Shown piece after piece: positions 1 to 9,701 of a stretch of DNA of 64,000 nt. The DNA lies in the NCBI RefSeq assembly GCF_028290625.1, contig NZ_JAQGJM010000013.1:29735-93734 (forward strand), in the 5' to 3' direction. The stretch is from Devosia sp. (GTDB lineage Bacteria > Pseudomonadota > Alphaproteobacteria > Rhizobiales > Devosiaceae). Position 1 is the stretch's first letter. Every line of letters begins with the position of its first letter. A model generated the notes under the pieces. The model worked only from the letters and a program-made list of their open reading frames with translations. It was not told the origin of the DNA and did no database searches. The translations under genes and the position numbers were made by a program.

Positions 1-1037
1 TCGAACCACACCTTGGTGCCTTCGGCCGAAGTCGTCAGATAGCTGGCGAAATCGAAGGCTTCGGCCTGGTTGGCCGAGGCCGCATTGACGCCCACATACC
101 AGCTCCCGGTCGGCGTCAGCACCTTGCCACCCTCGAAATAGGGATAGGGTGCCACGCCAAAGTCGACGCCGCTGGCGGTCAGCCCCGGCAAGTTCCAGGT
201 GCCGCCTGCCAGCATGGCGAGTTTGCCATTGCCGAACAACTGCGCGGCCTCGCCATAACCTAGGCTCTTCGGGCTCACGCCCCATTCATTATAGAGATTG
301 GCCCAATAGGTCGCTGCCTTGGTCCAGGCCTCGCTGTCCAGATACCCCTTGGCCGTATAGCCGTCCGGCCCAATCACATCGGTGCCCAGCGACTCGCCGA
401 ATGGCTGGAGCTGATAAAGCTCGCCGAACTGCTCGACAGTGAAGCCATAAGTGGTGGTGCGCCCACCCTCCTTGACCGTCAGCTCCTGCGCTGCATCGGC
501 GACTTGTTCCCAGGTCCAGCGCTTGGCCGAGGCCAGCTCGTCCACCTGCGCCTGGCTGGCGGTGCTACCCGCGGTCAGGCCATCGGGCGGCGTAATGCCG
601 GCCGCCGCGAACAGCGCCTTGTTGTAGAACATCACCTGCGCCGAATTGTTGATCGGCAGGGCATATTGCGTGCCGTCATATTTGCCGGCATCCAGCGCAC
701 TGGTCACCAGGTCCGCCGTGCTGATGCCCGCATCCACCGGCGACAGGAACCCGCGCGAGGCGTAGCTCGCCACCAGCGGCGCATCGACATAGACCAGGTC
801 TATCCCCGCATCCTTGGAGCGCAAACGCAGTTCCGCCACCTGGAAGAACTGCGCGAAGGGATAGGGCTGCAGCTTGATCGCGACGCCCGGGTGGGCCGCC
901 GTATAGGCATCGGCGACCGCCTGCATGGCGGTGGTGTCGCCACCCTCGATCACGATCATATTGAGCGTCTTGTCCTGCGCCATTGCGGTGCCGGCAAGCA
1001 TGCTGGCAACCAGTCCGGCGACGATGGCAATCTTCAT
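1..1037 (-). CDS. extracellular solute-binding protein of an ABC transporter (family 1-like), truncated at window start
   Basis: Own minus-strand reading from ATG at 1037: MKIAIVAGLVASMLAGTAMAQDKTLNMIVIEGGDTTAMQAVADAYTAAHPGV..., signal peptide then SBP-like sequence, open to the window edge; absent from the ORF track because no stop lies in the window. Confidence 0.85.
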   Translation of the reverse strand, partial: MKIAIVAGLVASMLAGTAMAQDKTLNMIVIEGGDTTAMQAVADAYTAAHPGVAIKLQPYPFAQFFQVAELRLRSKDAGIDLVYVDAPLVASYASRGFLSPVDAGISTADLVTSALDAGKYDGTQYALPINNSAQVMFYNKALFAAAGITPPDGLTAGSTASQAQVDELASAKRWTWEQVADAAQELTVKEGGRTTTYGFTVEQFGELYQLQPFGESLGTDVIGPDGYTAKGYLDSEAWTKAATYWANLYNEWGVSPKSLGYGEAAQLFGNGKLAMLAGGTWNLPGLTASGVDFGVAPYPYFEGGKVLTPTGSWYVGVNAASANQAEAFDFASYLTTSAEGTKVWF

Positions 1038-1078
1038 AGTCTTCACGGGGCACCTGTTGGGGCTGGAGAGATCGGAGG

Positions 1079-2083
1079 TTAGGCGGAAATCCTACCCGTG
1101 GCCCAGATCAGGGCCTCGGTCACGAGGGCGGCGAAACGGGGGGCATCGGCCTGCATGGCCACGCCGACATTCTTGACGCGCTGGTCATGCGCCGGATCCT
1201 GCGGGCGCAGGTCGATCAGCGTCTGCCCATAGGTCTCGGCATCGCCGACGATCACGTCGCCCGGCAATTGCGCCATGGCAAACAGGCTCGGATCGATCAG
1301 ATAAGCGATGGTGCAGGGATCGTGCAGCGGCGCGCCTGGCTTGTCGGCCCCGGCGAAGCGGTAATAGGTGCCGCAATAGAAATCCATGATATCGGCCACC
1401 ACGTTCGCGTCCGGACGGGCCGCGCGGACGGCGGCGACATCCTGCCGCCGCAGCAGCGTCTGGTGGGTAGCGTTGAGGCCGAACATCACGAGCTTGACGC
1501 CCGAGCGGAACACGATGCGCGCGGCCTCGGCGTCGGCCCAGATATTGAATTCGGCGGCCGGAGTGACATTGCCCTCGCCCGCCGAGCCGCCCATGAACAC
1601 GATCTGCTTGATCTTGGTTGCAAGGTCGGGCCGCAATGCCAGAACCAGAGCTAGGTTGGTCATCGGGCCGATGACCACCACGGTGATCTCCCCCGGATTT
1701 GCGTCGACGATGCGAATGATCGCGTCGACCGCATGCCCCTTCTCCGCCTGGCGATCGGTCTGCGGCAGGTCGACGCCGACGCTATCCAGCCCGCTCGGGC
1801 CGTGGAATGCCGCCGGGAATTCATAGCGATGCAGCAGCGGCTGCACGGCGCCGCGATAGACCGGGATGTCCAGGCCGAACGCTGCGACGATGCGCAGCGC
1901 ATTATTGGTGGTGTTGTCGAGCGAGGCATTGCCGCACACCGTGGTGATGGCTTCGACCTGGATACTGTCATGCCAGGCGGCCAGCAGGATGGCGGCCATA
2001 TCGTCATGGCCGGGATCGCAATCGATGATCACGCGATGGGAAGGATTGGACACGCCGCTGCACTCGCACTGATATTGTTTCAA
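1079..2083 (-). CDS. nucleoside hydrolase (inosine-uridine preferring family)
   Basis: N-terminal VIIDCDPGHDDMAAILLA Asp-rich motif typical of the IUNH family. Confidence 0.9.
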   Translation of the reverse strand: MKQYQCECSGVSNPSHRVIIDCDPGHDDMAAILLAAWHDSIQVEAITTVCGNASLDNTTNNALRIVAAFGLDIPVYRGAVQPLLHRYEFPAAFHGPSGLDSVGVDLPQTDRQAEKGHAVDAIIRIVDANPGEITVVVIGPMTNLALVLALRPDLATKIKQIVFMGGSAGEGNVTPAAEFNIWADAEAARIVFRSGVKLVMFGLNATHQTLLRRQDVAAVRAARPDANVVADIMDFYCGTYYRFAGADKPGAPLHDPCTIAYLIDPSLFAMAQLPGDVIVGDAETYGQTLIDLRPQDPAHDQRVKNVGVAMQADAPRFAALVTEALIWATGRISA

Positions 2084-2225
2084 TAAGCTGCATCATGACA
2101 GCGATCACACGCGCCGAGAAAAACCCGGCCAACGCGCATCCAGTGCCCCGCAGACAAAGGAAATCCTAGGCTGGACCCGTTCCGGACAACAGCATACTAT
2201 TGCTCTGTTCAGTTGACTTTTCCTG

Positions 2226-3116
2226 ATGGATCGCCCGATGCTGCATCTGCTCAATGCCTTGCGGGCCTTCGAGGTCGCGGCCCGCCTTGGCAGCGTGCGC
2301 AAGGCCGCCGAGGAACTGCGCGTCTCCAATGGCGCCGTCAGCCGGCATATCAAGAATCTGGAACAGGAATTCGGCATCGCGCTGTTTGAGCGCGGCAACC
2401 GGTCGATGAAGCTGACGCCGGCGGCCGCCACTTTCGCCGCGACCGTCACCGAGGCCTTCGCGTCGATCACCCGCGGCACCGAGCACCTGCACACGACCCA
2501 CAGCCAGGCGACCATCATGCTGACCGCGCCCGACACTTTTCTGCTGCGCTGGCTGGTGCCCCGCTTGCAAAGTCTGGAAGCCGCTTTAGGCGGAATGTCG
2601 GTGCGCCTGACCACCTGGACGCGCGAGATCAATCCCGCCGACCGTTCCATCGATGTCTATGTCGGGGTGGGCCCGCTACTCAATATTCCGGGCATGACGG
2701 TCGCCGCCGTAGCGCCTGAAACCTTCGGCCCCGTGGTCAGCCCCATGCTGGTGCGCGACCGCGAGCCGACCCCCGAATTCCTCTGGAGCCTGCCCCGGCT
2801 CGACATTCGCTGGCCGCCCGATATGTGGACCAACTGGTCCCGCGAGGCCGGCGTCACCCTGCCACCGCGCGAAACCATCTGGTACGACGCGCTCTCCTTC
2901 AGCGTGCAGGCCGCCGAAGCCGGGCTTGGGGTCGCCATCGGCCCCGGCCCTGCCGTCTGGGATGCGCTCGAACAGGGCAGGCTGATTGCGCCGCTGGGCA
3001 TGACCACGCGGCAAGGTAGCTGGTTCCTCGCCTGGCGCGACGATCGCTCCAGCCGCACCATGCACATCATTCGCCGCTGGTTCGAACAGCAGATGACCGG
3101 CGAACTGCGGCCCTAA
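2226..3116 (+). CDS. LysR-family transcriptional regulator (GcvA-like)
   Basis: N-terminal wHTH LNALRAFEVAARLGSVRKAAEELRVSNGAVSRHIKNLEQEFGIALFERGNR. Confidence 0.92.
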   Translation: MDRPMLHLLNALRAFEVAARLGSVRKAAEELRVSNGAVSRHIKNLEQEFGIALFERGNRSMKLTPAAATFAATVTEAFASITRGTEHLHTTHSQATIMLTAPDTFLLRWLVPRLQSLEAALGGMSVRLTTWTREINPADRSIDVYVGVGPLLNIPGMTVAAVAPETFGPVVSPMLVRDREPTPEFLWSLPRLDIRWPPDMWTNWSREAGVTLPPRETIWYDALSFSVQAAEAGLGVAIGPGPAVWDALEQGRLIAPLGMTTRQGSWFLAWRDDRSSRTMHIIRRWFEQQMTGELRP

Positions 3117-3142
3117 CGCCGCCCTCATAGCTCCTCCACGGA

Positions 3143-3220
3143 GTCATTTCCCGCGCAGGCGGGAACCTCCGTTTTCTTTGTCGGTCGCTCAACAGAGGTT
3201 CCCGCCTGCGCGGGAATGAC
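3143..3220. repeat. intergenic inverted repeat, family B (GTCATTCCCGC...GCGGGAACCTC / GAGGTTCCCGC...GCGGGAATGAC)
   Basis: Near-perfect inverted arms; second copy at 54706-54784. Confidence 0.85.
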
Positions 3221-3251
3221 CCGGTGGGGAGGATTTGATGGCAAATGTCGT

Positions 3252-3458
3252 CTAGCTCTCTGCCGCATAAGCCGACAGCAACCAGGCAACGAGGCCCGAT
3301 CGCACCAGCAGCTCGCTTGGCGGCGCTGCTGCCGATGGCGTAAACCCATGCCGCCGCAGCGCCGCGTCCATAGCCATCGCCCGGTTCTGGGGGTTGACCA
3401 CCGCCAGCGTGCGATCGGCAATTTCTGTGGCCAGGGTCTTGGACATGCGTTTTGCCAT
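3252..3458 (-). CDS. hypothetical small protein (68 aa)
   Basis: Reading from the internal ATG MAKRMSKTLATEIADRTLAVVNPQNRAMAMDAALRRHGFTPSAAAP...; plausible RBS upstream. Confidence 0.55.
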   Translation of the reverse strand: MAKRMSKTLATEIADRTLAVVNPQNRAMAMDAALRRHGFTPSAAAPPSELLVRSGLVAWLLSAYAAES

Positions 3459-3553
3459 GAAATATCTCCGGACACCTTTTAGCCTAGGCTCCTGCGATTT
3501 CTGCGCTAATTTGATGCGCGCCGTCGTCGGAAATGCACTCAAGCAGGACGCCC

Positions 3554-5599
3554 ATGAATAACCCATTGCTGACCGCCTGGACCACACCCTTCGAGGCACC
3601 GCCCTTCGCCGAGATTGCGACGGAGCATTTCGAGCCCGCATATCTCGCGGCCCTCGGCGCGCACCGGCAAGAAATCGCCACCATCGCGGCTTACCCGGCG
3701 ACACCCGATTTCGACAATACGATCGCCGCGCTGGAGCGCAGCGGCGCCTTGCTCAAGCGCGTCGACATGGTGTTCTCCCAACTTGCTTCGGCCAATACCA
3801 ATGAGGCGCTGCAAGCCGTCGAGCGGCAAATTTCTCCGCTGCTGGCGCGCCATTGGAACGCGATCTATCTCGATGCGGCGCTGTTCGCGCGGGTGGACGC
3901 GCTCTACCAAACGCGCGCGGACCTCGGCCTTGCGCCGCCCGAGGCCCTCCGCGTCCTTGAGCGCTATCACCTCGATTTCGTCCGCGCCGGCGCCAACCTG
4001 ACTGAAGGCGACCGCGCCCGCTTTGGCGAGATCGTCGAACGCCTTGCAGTGCTCGGCACCCAGTTCGGCCAGAACGTGCTGGCCGACGAACAGGGCACAA
4101 TCTTCGCTCTGTCCGAGGCCGAAACGGACGGCCTGCCCGACTTTGCCCGCGTCGCCGCCGCCGGGACCGCCAAGGACCGCTCCGTCAACGCCCCCTATGC
4201 CGTCACCACCTCGCGTTCCAGCGTCGAGCCCGTGCTGCATTTCGCCCGCGACCGCAGCGTGCGCGAAAAAGTCTGGTGCGCCTTCGTCAAGCGCGGCGCC
4301 AATGGCAATGAGAACGACAACAGCGCCGTCCTCGCCGAAATCCTGCGCCTGCGCAGCGAACTGTCGCAATTGCTGGGCTATCCCAGCTATGCCCATTTCA
4401 AGCTGGCCGACAGCATGGCCAAGACCCCTGACACCGCCCGCGACCTGCTCGAACAGGTCTGGGAACCCGGCCGCCAGCGCGCCATGGAGGATCGCCAGGC
4501 GCTGCAGCAATTGATCACCGATGAGGGTGGCGATTTCGCGCTCGAGGCCTGGGACTGGCGCTATTACGCCGAACAGCTCCGCCTCGCCCGCTACGATTTC
4601 GACGAGACTGAAATCAAGCCTTATCTCGAACTCGACCGCGTCATCGAAGCCGCCATGTACACGGCCGGCCGCCTGTTTGGCCTGACCTTCGAGCCCCGCA
4701 CCGATATCCCGGTCTATCATGACGACGTGCGCACCTGGGTGGCGTTGCGCGACGGCCACCAGGTCGGCGTGTTCTACGGCGACTTCTTCGCCCGCCCCAG
4801 CAAGCGCAGCGGCGCCTGGATGACCTCGTTCCGCGACCAGGAAAAGCTGGACGGCGCGGTGCTGCCGCTCATCGTCAACACCTGCAATTTCCTCAAGCCG
4901 CCGGCCGGCGAGCCCGCCTTGCTATCGCTCGACGAGGCCCGCACCGTGTTCCACGAATTCGGCCACGGCCTGCATGGCCTCCTGTCGGATGTGACCTATC
5001 CGCGCATTTCCGGCACCAGCGTGGTGCGCGACTTCGTCGAGCTGCCCTCCCAGCTCTACGAGCACTGGCTGGAACAGAAGCCAGTGCTGGAACGGCTGGT
5101 GCATTACCGCACCGCCGAGCCCATTCCGCAGGACCTGATCGAGCGCATGAAACTGGCCCGCCAGGCCAATACCGGCTTCGAAACGGTGGAGTTCGTCTCC
5201 TCTGCCATCCTCGACATGGACTATCACTCGGACCCTGCTGCGGGCGAGATGAGCGTCAACGCCTTGGAACACCGCACGCTGGAGCGCATCGGCATGCCCC
5301 GCGAAATCGCGCTACGGCACGCCAGCACACATTTCCTGCACCTGTTCACCGGTGACGGCTATGCGGCCGGCTACTACAGCTACCTGTGGTCCGAAGTGCT
5401 CGACGCCGATGGCTTCGAAGCCTTCGCGGAAACCGGCGACCCCTTCGATCCAGCAACCGCCGAGCGGCTGTTCAAATACATCTACTCCGCCGGCGGCTCG
5501 CGCGAGTATGCCGAGGCCTACCGCCTGTTCCGCGGCCGCGATCCACAGATTGCAGCGCTGCTGGCCAAGCGTGGCTTTGCGGTTCCGGTCCCATCCTAA
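3554..5599 (+). CDS. dcp: M3-family peptidyl-dipeptidase Dcp
   Basis: HEFGHGLHGLLS zinc motif; NPLLTAWTTPFEAPPFAEIATEHFEPAYLAAL N-terminus typical of Dcp. Confidence 0.92.
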   Translation: MNNPLLTAWTTPFEAPPFAEIATEHFEPAYLAALGAHRQEIATIAAYPATPDFDNTIAALERSGALLKRVDMVFSQLASANTNEALQAVERQISPLLARHWNAIYLDAALFARVDALYQTRADLGLAPPEALRVLERYHLDFVRAGANLTEGDRARFGEIVERLAVLGTQFGQNVLADEQGTIFALSEAETDGLPDFARVAAAGTAKDRSVNAPYAVTTSRSSVEPVLHFARDRSVREKVWCAFVKRGANGNENDNSAVLAEILRLRSELSQLLGYPSYAHFKLADSMAKTPDTARDLLEQVWEPGRQRAMEDRQALQQLITDEGGDFALEAWDWRYYAEQLRLARYDFDETEIKPYLELDRVIEAAMYTAGRLFGLTFEPRTDIPVYHDDVRTWVALRDGHQVGVFYGDFFARPSKRSGAWMTSFRDQEKLDGAVLPLIVNTCNFLKPPAGEPALLSLDEARTVFHEFGHGLHGLLSDVTYPRISGTSVVRDFVELPSQLYEHWLEQKPVLERLVHYRTAEPIPQDLIERMKLARQANTGFETVEFVSSAILDMDYHSDPAAGEMSVNALEHRTLERIGMPREIALRHASTHFLHLFTGDGYAAGYYSYLWSEVLDADGFEAFAETGDPFDPATAERLFKYIYSAGGSREYAEAYRLFRGRDPQIAALLAKRGFAVPVPS

Positions 5600-5818
5600 C
5601 GGCTCCCCGTCGTCTACATTCACTGCGCATTCATCATTGCGGCCATAAAACTTCGCGCAGGTCCCAAGTTGCAGCGCCGCCACAAAGATCGCTCACAACA
5701 TTGCGAGCGATTGCGCCCGTTAAGATTTGCGGAGTATTGATTTTTTCATGCGGAACGACTGGTCGGAGCCCCTGATTCTGGCCTGATCCGAGCCCGCGAC
5801 AGCGCCGCCGGAGTTCGC

Positions 5819-7513
5819 ATGAACAAGCTTATGGTCTGCCTTTTCGCCGCTCTCGTCGGTGCCGGCACCGCTCTGCCGGCAATGGCGCAGGACGCGGCGA
5901 CAGCGCTACCCACCCGAGTGGTGATCGCTCCGGCCCAGAGCGAGCTGGCCCGCATCATCAAGACCGGCCTGGCGGCCGCCTATTACGGCGCCCCCAAGGG
6001 CAGCACGGCCTATAACGAGGCCCAGAAACTCTACTTCTTTTACGGCGAACGCCATTTCGAGCCACTGTGGCTGGAACAGGCCGCCCACGGCGACGTGGCT
6101 TTTTCCGCCTCGGCCCAGAAAATTCTCAAACTGTTCCTGGCCGCCGGCAGCGAAGGCCTGCGCCCCGGCGATTATCTGACGCCCGATCTCGATGTCGCCG
6201 GCGCCAAGGGCGACCCGCTCAAGATGGCAGCGCTCGAAACCGCCTTCTCTGGCGCCACCATGCGCTATGCCAGCAATATCTATACCGGCCGCATCCGCCC
6301 GCTCTCGCTGTCGGAAAACCTGGATATCCAGCCCAAGCTGCTCGACCAGTCGGCATTGATGATGCAGCTCGCCTCGAGCGCCGATCCCGTCGCCGTGCTC
6401 AACGCGCTGGAGCCGACGCATCCCGAATTCCTCGCCCTCAAGGCGGCCCTGGCCAATTTCGACGATGGCAGCGTCGACCAACCCGTCCACATCGCCGATG
6501 GCAAGACGCTCAAGCCCGGCATGAGCGACGACCGCGTCCCGCTGCTGCGCGAGCGCCTCGAGCTGCCCGCTGTGGCCGACACGACCTATGACGACGCGCT
6601 GATCGAGGCCATCAAGACCTTCCAGGGCAGCCTGGGCCTGACCACCGATGGCATCATGGGCCCGGCTACCGTCGCTGCGCTCAATGGCGGCACGGCCATC
6701 ACCCGCAACGACATCCTGGCCAATATGGAACGCTGGCGCTGGATGCCGCGCGACCTCGGGGCCTTCAACGTCTTCGTCAACCTGCCCGAATATCGCCTCG
6801 CCATCTACCGCGACGGTGCCGAGGTCTACACGACGCGCGTCGTCATCGGCGCCACTGCGCACCAGACGCCGATTTTCTCCAATGCGATCCAGCACATCGT
6901 CGTCAATCCATACTGGAACGTCCCGGCCTCGATCGTGCGCAACGAAATCGCGCCCAAGACCCGCGCCAATCCGGGCTATATCGCCGGCCAGAACATGGAA
7001 CTGCTCTATGGCGGCAAGGTCGTCAGCGCGTCCTCAATCGACTGGTCGGCGGTGGGCGGCAGCTTCCCGTTCAGCGTGCGCCAGCGCCCCGGCGCCGGCA
7101 ATGCCTTGGGCCAGATCAAGTTCCTGTTCCCCAACAAGCACGACGTCTACCTGCACGACACGCCGTCCAAGTCGCTGTTCGCCCGTGACTACCGCGCCTA
7201 TAGCCATGGCTGCGTGCGCGTACAGAACCCGATGGAATTCGCCGACGCCCTGCTGGCCAACGAAACCACGATCAGCCGCGCCTCGCTCGAAGCCATGTTC
7301 GGCACCAGCGAGCGGTGGGTAAATCCCGAACACCAGATTCCGGTGCACCTGGCCTATTTCACCCTGCGCGTGCAGCCCGACGGCAGCATCCGCTCCTTCG
7401 GCGACGTCTATGGCCACAACGCCAGGCTGATCGAAGCGATGGGCCTGAACGCCCCTGACGTTGCCCCCGCCGCCGCTCCCGTATCGGTCGAAGACGGCGC
7501 GCTGTCTCCCTGA
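5819..7513 (+). CDS. L,D-transpeptidase (YcbB-like) with peptidoglycan-binding domain
   Basis: Signal peptide; PG-binding-like segment ALIEAIKTFQGSLGLTTDGIMGPATVAALN; YkuD motif YSHGCVRVQNP. Confidence 0.9.
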   Translation: MNKLMVCLFAALVGAGTALPAMAQDAATALPTRVVIAPAQSELARIIKTGLAAAYYGAPKGSTAYNEAQKLYFFYGERHFEPLWLEQAAHGDVAFSASAQKILKLFLAAGSEGLRPGDYLTPDLDVAGAKGDPLKMAALETAFSGATMRYASNIYTGRIRPLSLSENLDIQPKLLDQSALMMQLASSADPVAVLNALEPTHPEFLALKAALANFDDGSVDQPVHIADGKTLKPGMSDDRVPLLRERLELPAVADTTYDDALIEAIKTFQGSLGLTTDGIMGPATVAALNGGTAITRNDILANMERWRWMPRDLGAFNVFVNLPEYRLAIYRDGAEVYTTRVVIGATAHQTPIFSNAIQHIVVNPYWNVPASIVRNEIAPKTRANPGYIAGQNMELLYGGKVVSASSIDWSAVGGSFPFSVRQRPGAGNALGQIKFLFPNKHDVYLHDTPSKSLFARDYRAYSHGCVRVQNPMEFADALLANETTISRASLEAMFGTSERWVNPEHQIPVHLAYFTLRVQPDGSIRSFGDVYGHNARLIEAMGLNAPDVAPAAAPVSVEDGALSP

Positions 7514-7583
7514 TCTGCTGGTTATCGCGGCAGCTGCGATCGATAGCCGCTGATTTGTTGACTGCTACCTCGCCACACCCACC

Positions 7584-7668
7584 GGCCTTCCCGCGGACTT
7601 GATCCGCGGGCCTTTCGCCGCTTGTGCTAGGTTGAGAGTGGCCCGCGGATCAAGTCCGCGGGAAGGCC
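7584..7668. repeat. intergenic inverted repeat, family A (GGCCTTCCCGCGGACTTGATCCGCGGGCC)
   Basis: Perfect 29-bp arms at 7584-7612 and 7640-7668; related copies at 11664-11742 and 47191-47270. Confidence 0.9.
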
Positions 7669-7910
7669 GAGTTTGGGGCCAGTTTCATTGCCCACGCCAC
7701 AGCGTCCAGCGTCGCCCCACACCCCGTTAACCCCTGCTTCACACTTTCGCCTTGGTTCAGCCAGTTTTTGCCAGTAAAAATGCAACTGTGAGGGGTCCAG
7801 TTACACGCCCTTGCGGTCTCGTTAGCGTTAATAAGTTCTACGCGACTTTCCGCTAAAATCAGACCACAGTGCAGTGACCGGGCAGAGTACAGCGTGACGG
7901 GGACAGCTTC

Positions 7911-9557
7911 TTGATACGCAACCATCTCCTGCGGCTCGTCTTGAGCGCGCTTATGAGCATTACTATGCTGCTGCCGTCCCTGACGGTTCCAGCCAGTGCA
8001 GCCAACGAGCGCAGCCTTTACCTCTATTATACCCACACCGGCGAAACCGCTCGCATCGTGTTCAAGCGCAATGGGCAATATGTCCAGGCGGGCCTGAACC
8101 AGCTCAATCAGATGCTGCGCGACTGGCGCCATAACGAACCTGCCAAGATGGACCCGGCTTTGTTCGACCTGGTCTGGGAAGTCTACCAGGAAGTGGGCGG
8201 CACCCAGCCCATCAACGTGGTCTCGGCCTATCGTAATCCCGCCACCAATGCGTCGCTGCGCGCTGTCGCCGGCTCTGGCGTCGCCGAAAATTCGCAGCAT
8301 ATGCGCGGCAAAGCGATGGATTTTTTCATTCCCGGCATTTCGCTGACCAAGCTGCGCGCCGCCGGCATGCGCCACCAGGTCGGCGGCGTCGGCTATTATC
8401 CGACCTCCGGCAGCCCCTTCGTGCATCTCGATACCGGCAATGTGCGTGCCTGGCCGCGCATGACCAAGGCGCAGCTGCAGCAGATCTTCCCGGACGGCAA
8501 GACGCTGCATGTGCCCACCGACGGCAAGCCGCTGTCGCAGGCCGGCCGCCAATATGCCCAGGCGCAATGGCAACAGTGCCATCGGGTGCCGTGCAACGGC
8601 AACACGCGCTATGATGAAACCCAGATCGCCAGCAATGATGGCGGCTCGGGCCGGTCGCTAGCCGATATGTTCTTCGGCAAGGGCGAGCAGGCCCCGGCCG
8701 GTGCCCCGGCGCCCGTGCAGATGGCGTCCGCGGCTTCCACCGATATCGCCCCACCCATTCCCATGATGCGCCCCGCTGCGCTTGGCGCGCCGACCCAGAT
8801 GGCCGCCGTCGATCAGCCGCCGCTACCATTCTCGACCACCGGCAGCGCGCCGCTGGACGATGCCGAACTGCTGACCGCCAGCGCCGCGCCGATTCCCGCG
8901 ACCAAGTCGCAGGCTTTGCTGATGGCCACATCGGCAGCCCTGCCTGAAGGCAATCCGGAAACTGCCGTGACCGCGCTTGCGGCGCTGACCGCCCCCGTGC
9001 CGCAGCCGCGCCTGCAGATGAGCAATCCGACCGATGCCATGCTCACCGCCTATGCGCCCGTGCTGACCCAGGACCCCGAGGCGCAGCGCGCCCTGCAGAT
9101 GATCATCGAGCGTAGCACCACCGCCAGCGCGCGACCCAAGGCGCCGATCGCTGTGCTGCCACCGCTACCGGGCACCGCCAATGGCCTGCATACCGCCTCG
9201 CTCGGCAGCCAGCCAGCCGTCAACGCGCTGATGGGCCTGTTCGGCAATGGCCGCGATACAACCAAGCAGCGACTTGCGCCCGCTGCAGCGGCCTTGAGCC
9301 CGCGTCCCGACGTCAATGCCATGCGCGACGTCGAGCTGATCGCCCCCGATCTTGAACATGTCGCCGAGGTATTCCTCACCCCGGTGGTCATGACCTCCGA
9401 TCATTTCGCGGTCATCTTCGACCATGACGAGGCCGATTTCGATCCCACCACCGAAATGGGTCGCTACGTCACCGTCATGGGCGCTGCCGGCGTTCCGGCG
9501 GAATTGAGCGCCACGCGCTTCCAGACCGGCCGCCCGCCGATCGTTGCGTTCAACTAG
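7911..9557 (+). CDS. DUF882 / M15-like peptidase domain protein with Pro/Ala-rich C-terminal extension
   Basis: INVVSAYRNPATNASLR...SQHMRGKAMDFFIPG...HLDTGNVRAWPR resembles YcbK/DUF882; long low-complexity tail. Confidence 0.85.
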   Translation: MIRNHLLRLVLSALMSITMLLPSLTVPASAANERSLYLYYTHTGETARIVFKRNGQYVQAGLNQLNQMLRDWRHNEPAKMDPALFDLVWEVYQEVGGTQPINVVSAYRNPATNASLRAVAGSGVAENSQHMRGKAMDFFIPGISLTKLRAAGMRHQVGGVGYYPTSGSPFVHLDTGNVRAWPRMTKAQLQQIFPDGKTLHVPTDGKPLSQAGRQYAQAQWQQCHRVPCNGNTRYDETQIASNDGGSGRSLADMFFGKGEQAPAGAPAPVQMASAASTDIAPPIPMMRPAALGAPTQMAAVDQPPLPFSTTGSAPLDDAELLTASAAPIPATKSQALLMATSAALPEGNPETAVTALAALTAPVPQPRLQMSNPTDAMLTAYAPVLTQDPEAQRALQMIIERSTTASARPKAPIAVLPPLPGTANGLHTASLGSQPAVNALMGLFGNGRDTTKQRLAPAAAALSPRPDVNAMRDVELIAPDLEHVAEVFLTPVVMTSDHFAVIFDHDEADFDPTTEMGRYVTVMGAAGVPAELSATRFQTGRPPIVAFN

Positions 9558-9701
9558 ACGCGACGGCGCCGCCCCAATTCCAGCATGATCGCAACTTAGC
9601 GCTAGGCTGCGGCGTTTGGCGCATCAGGCTGTTACGGTTGCAAAGCCAAGGGCCTCGGCCTAAACCTCGCTTGTCACAATCCTTGGTAAAGGATCGCCCG
9701 C

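Noticed and set aside
3539-4759. 406-aa minus-strand ORF antisense to dcp
   Set aside because: No domain features; the plus strand is clearly Dcp.
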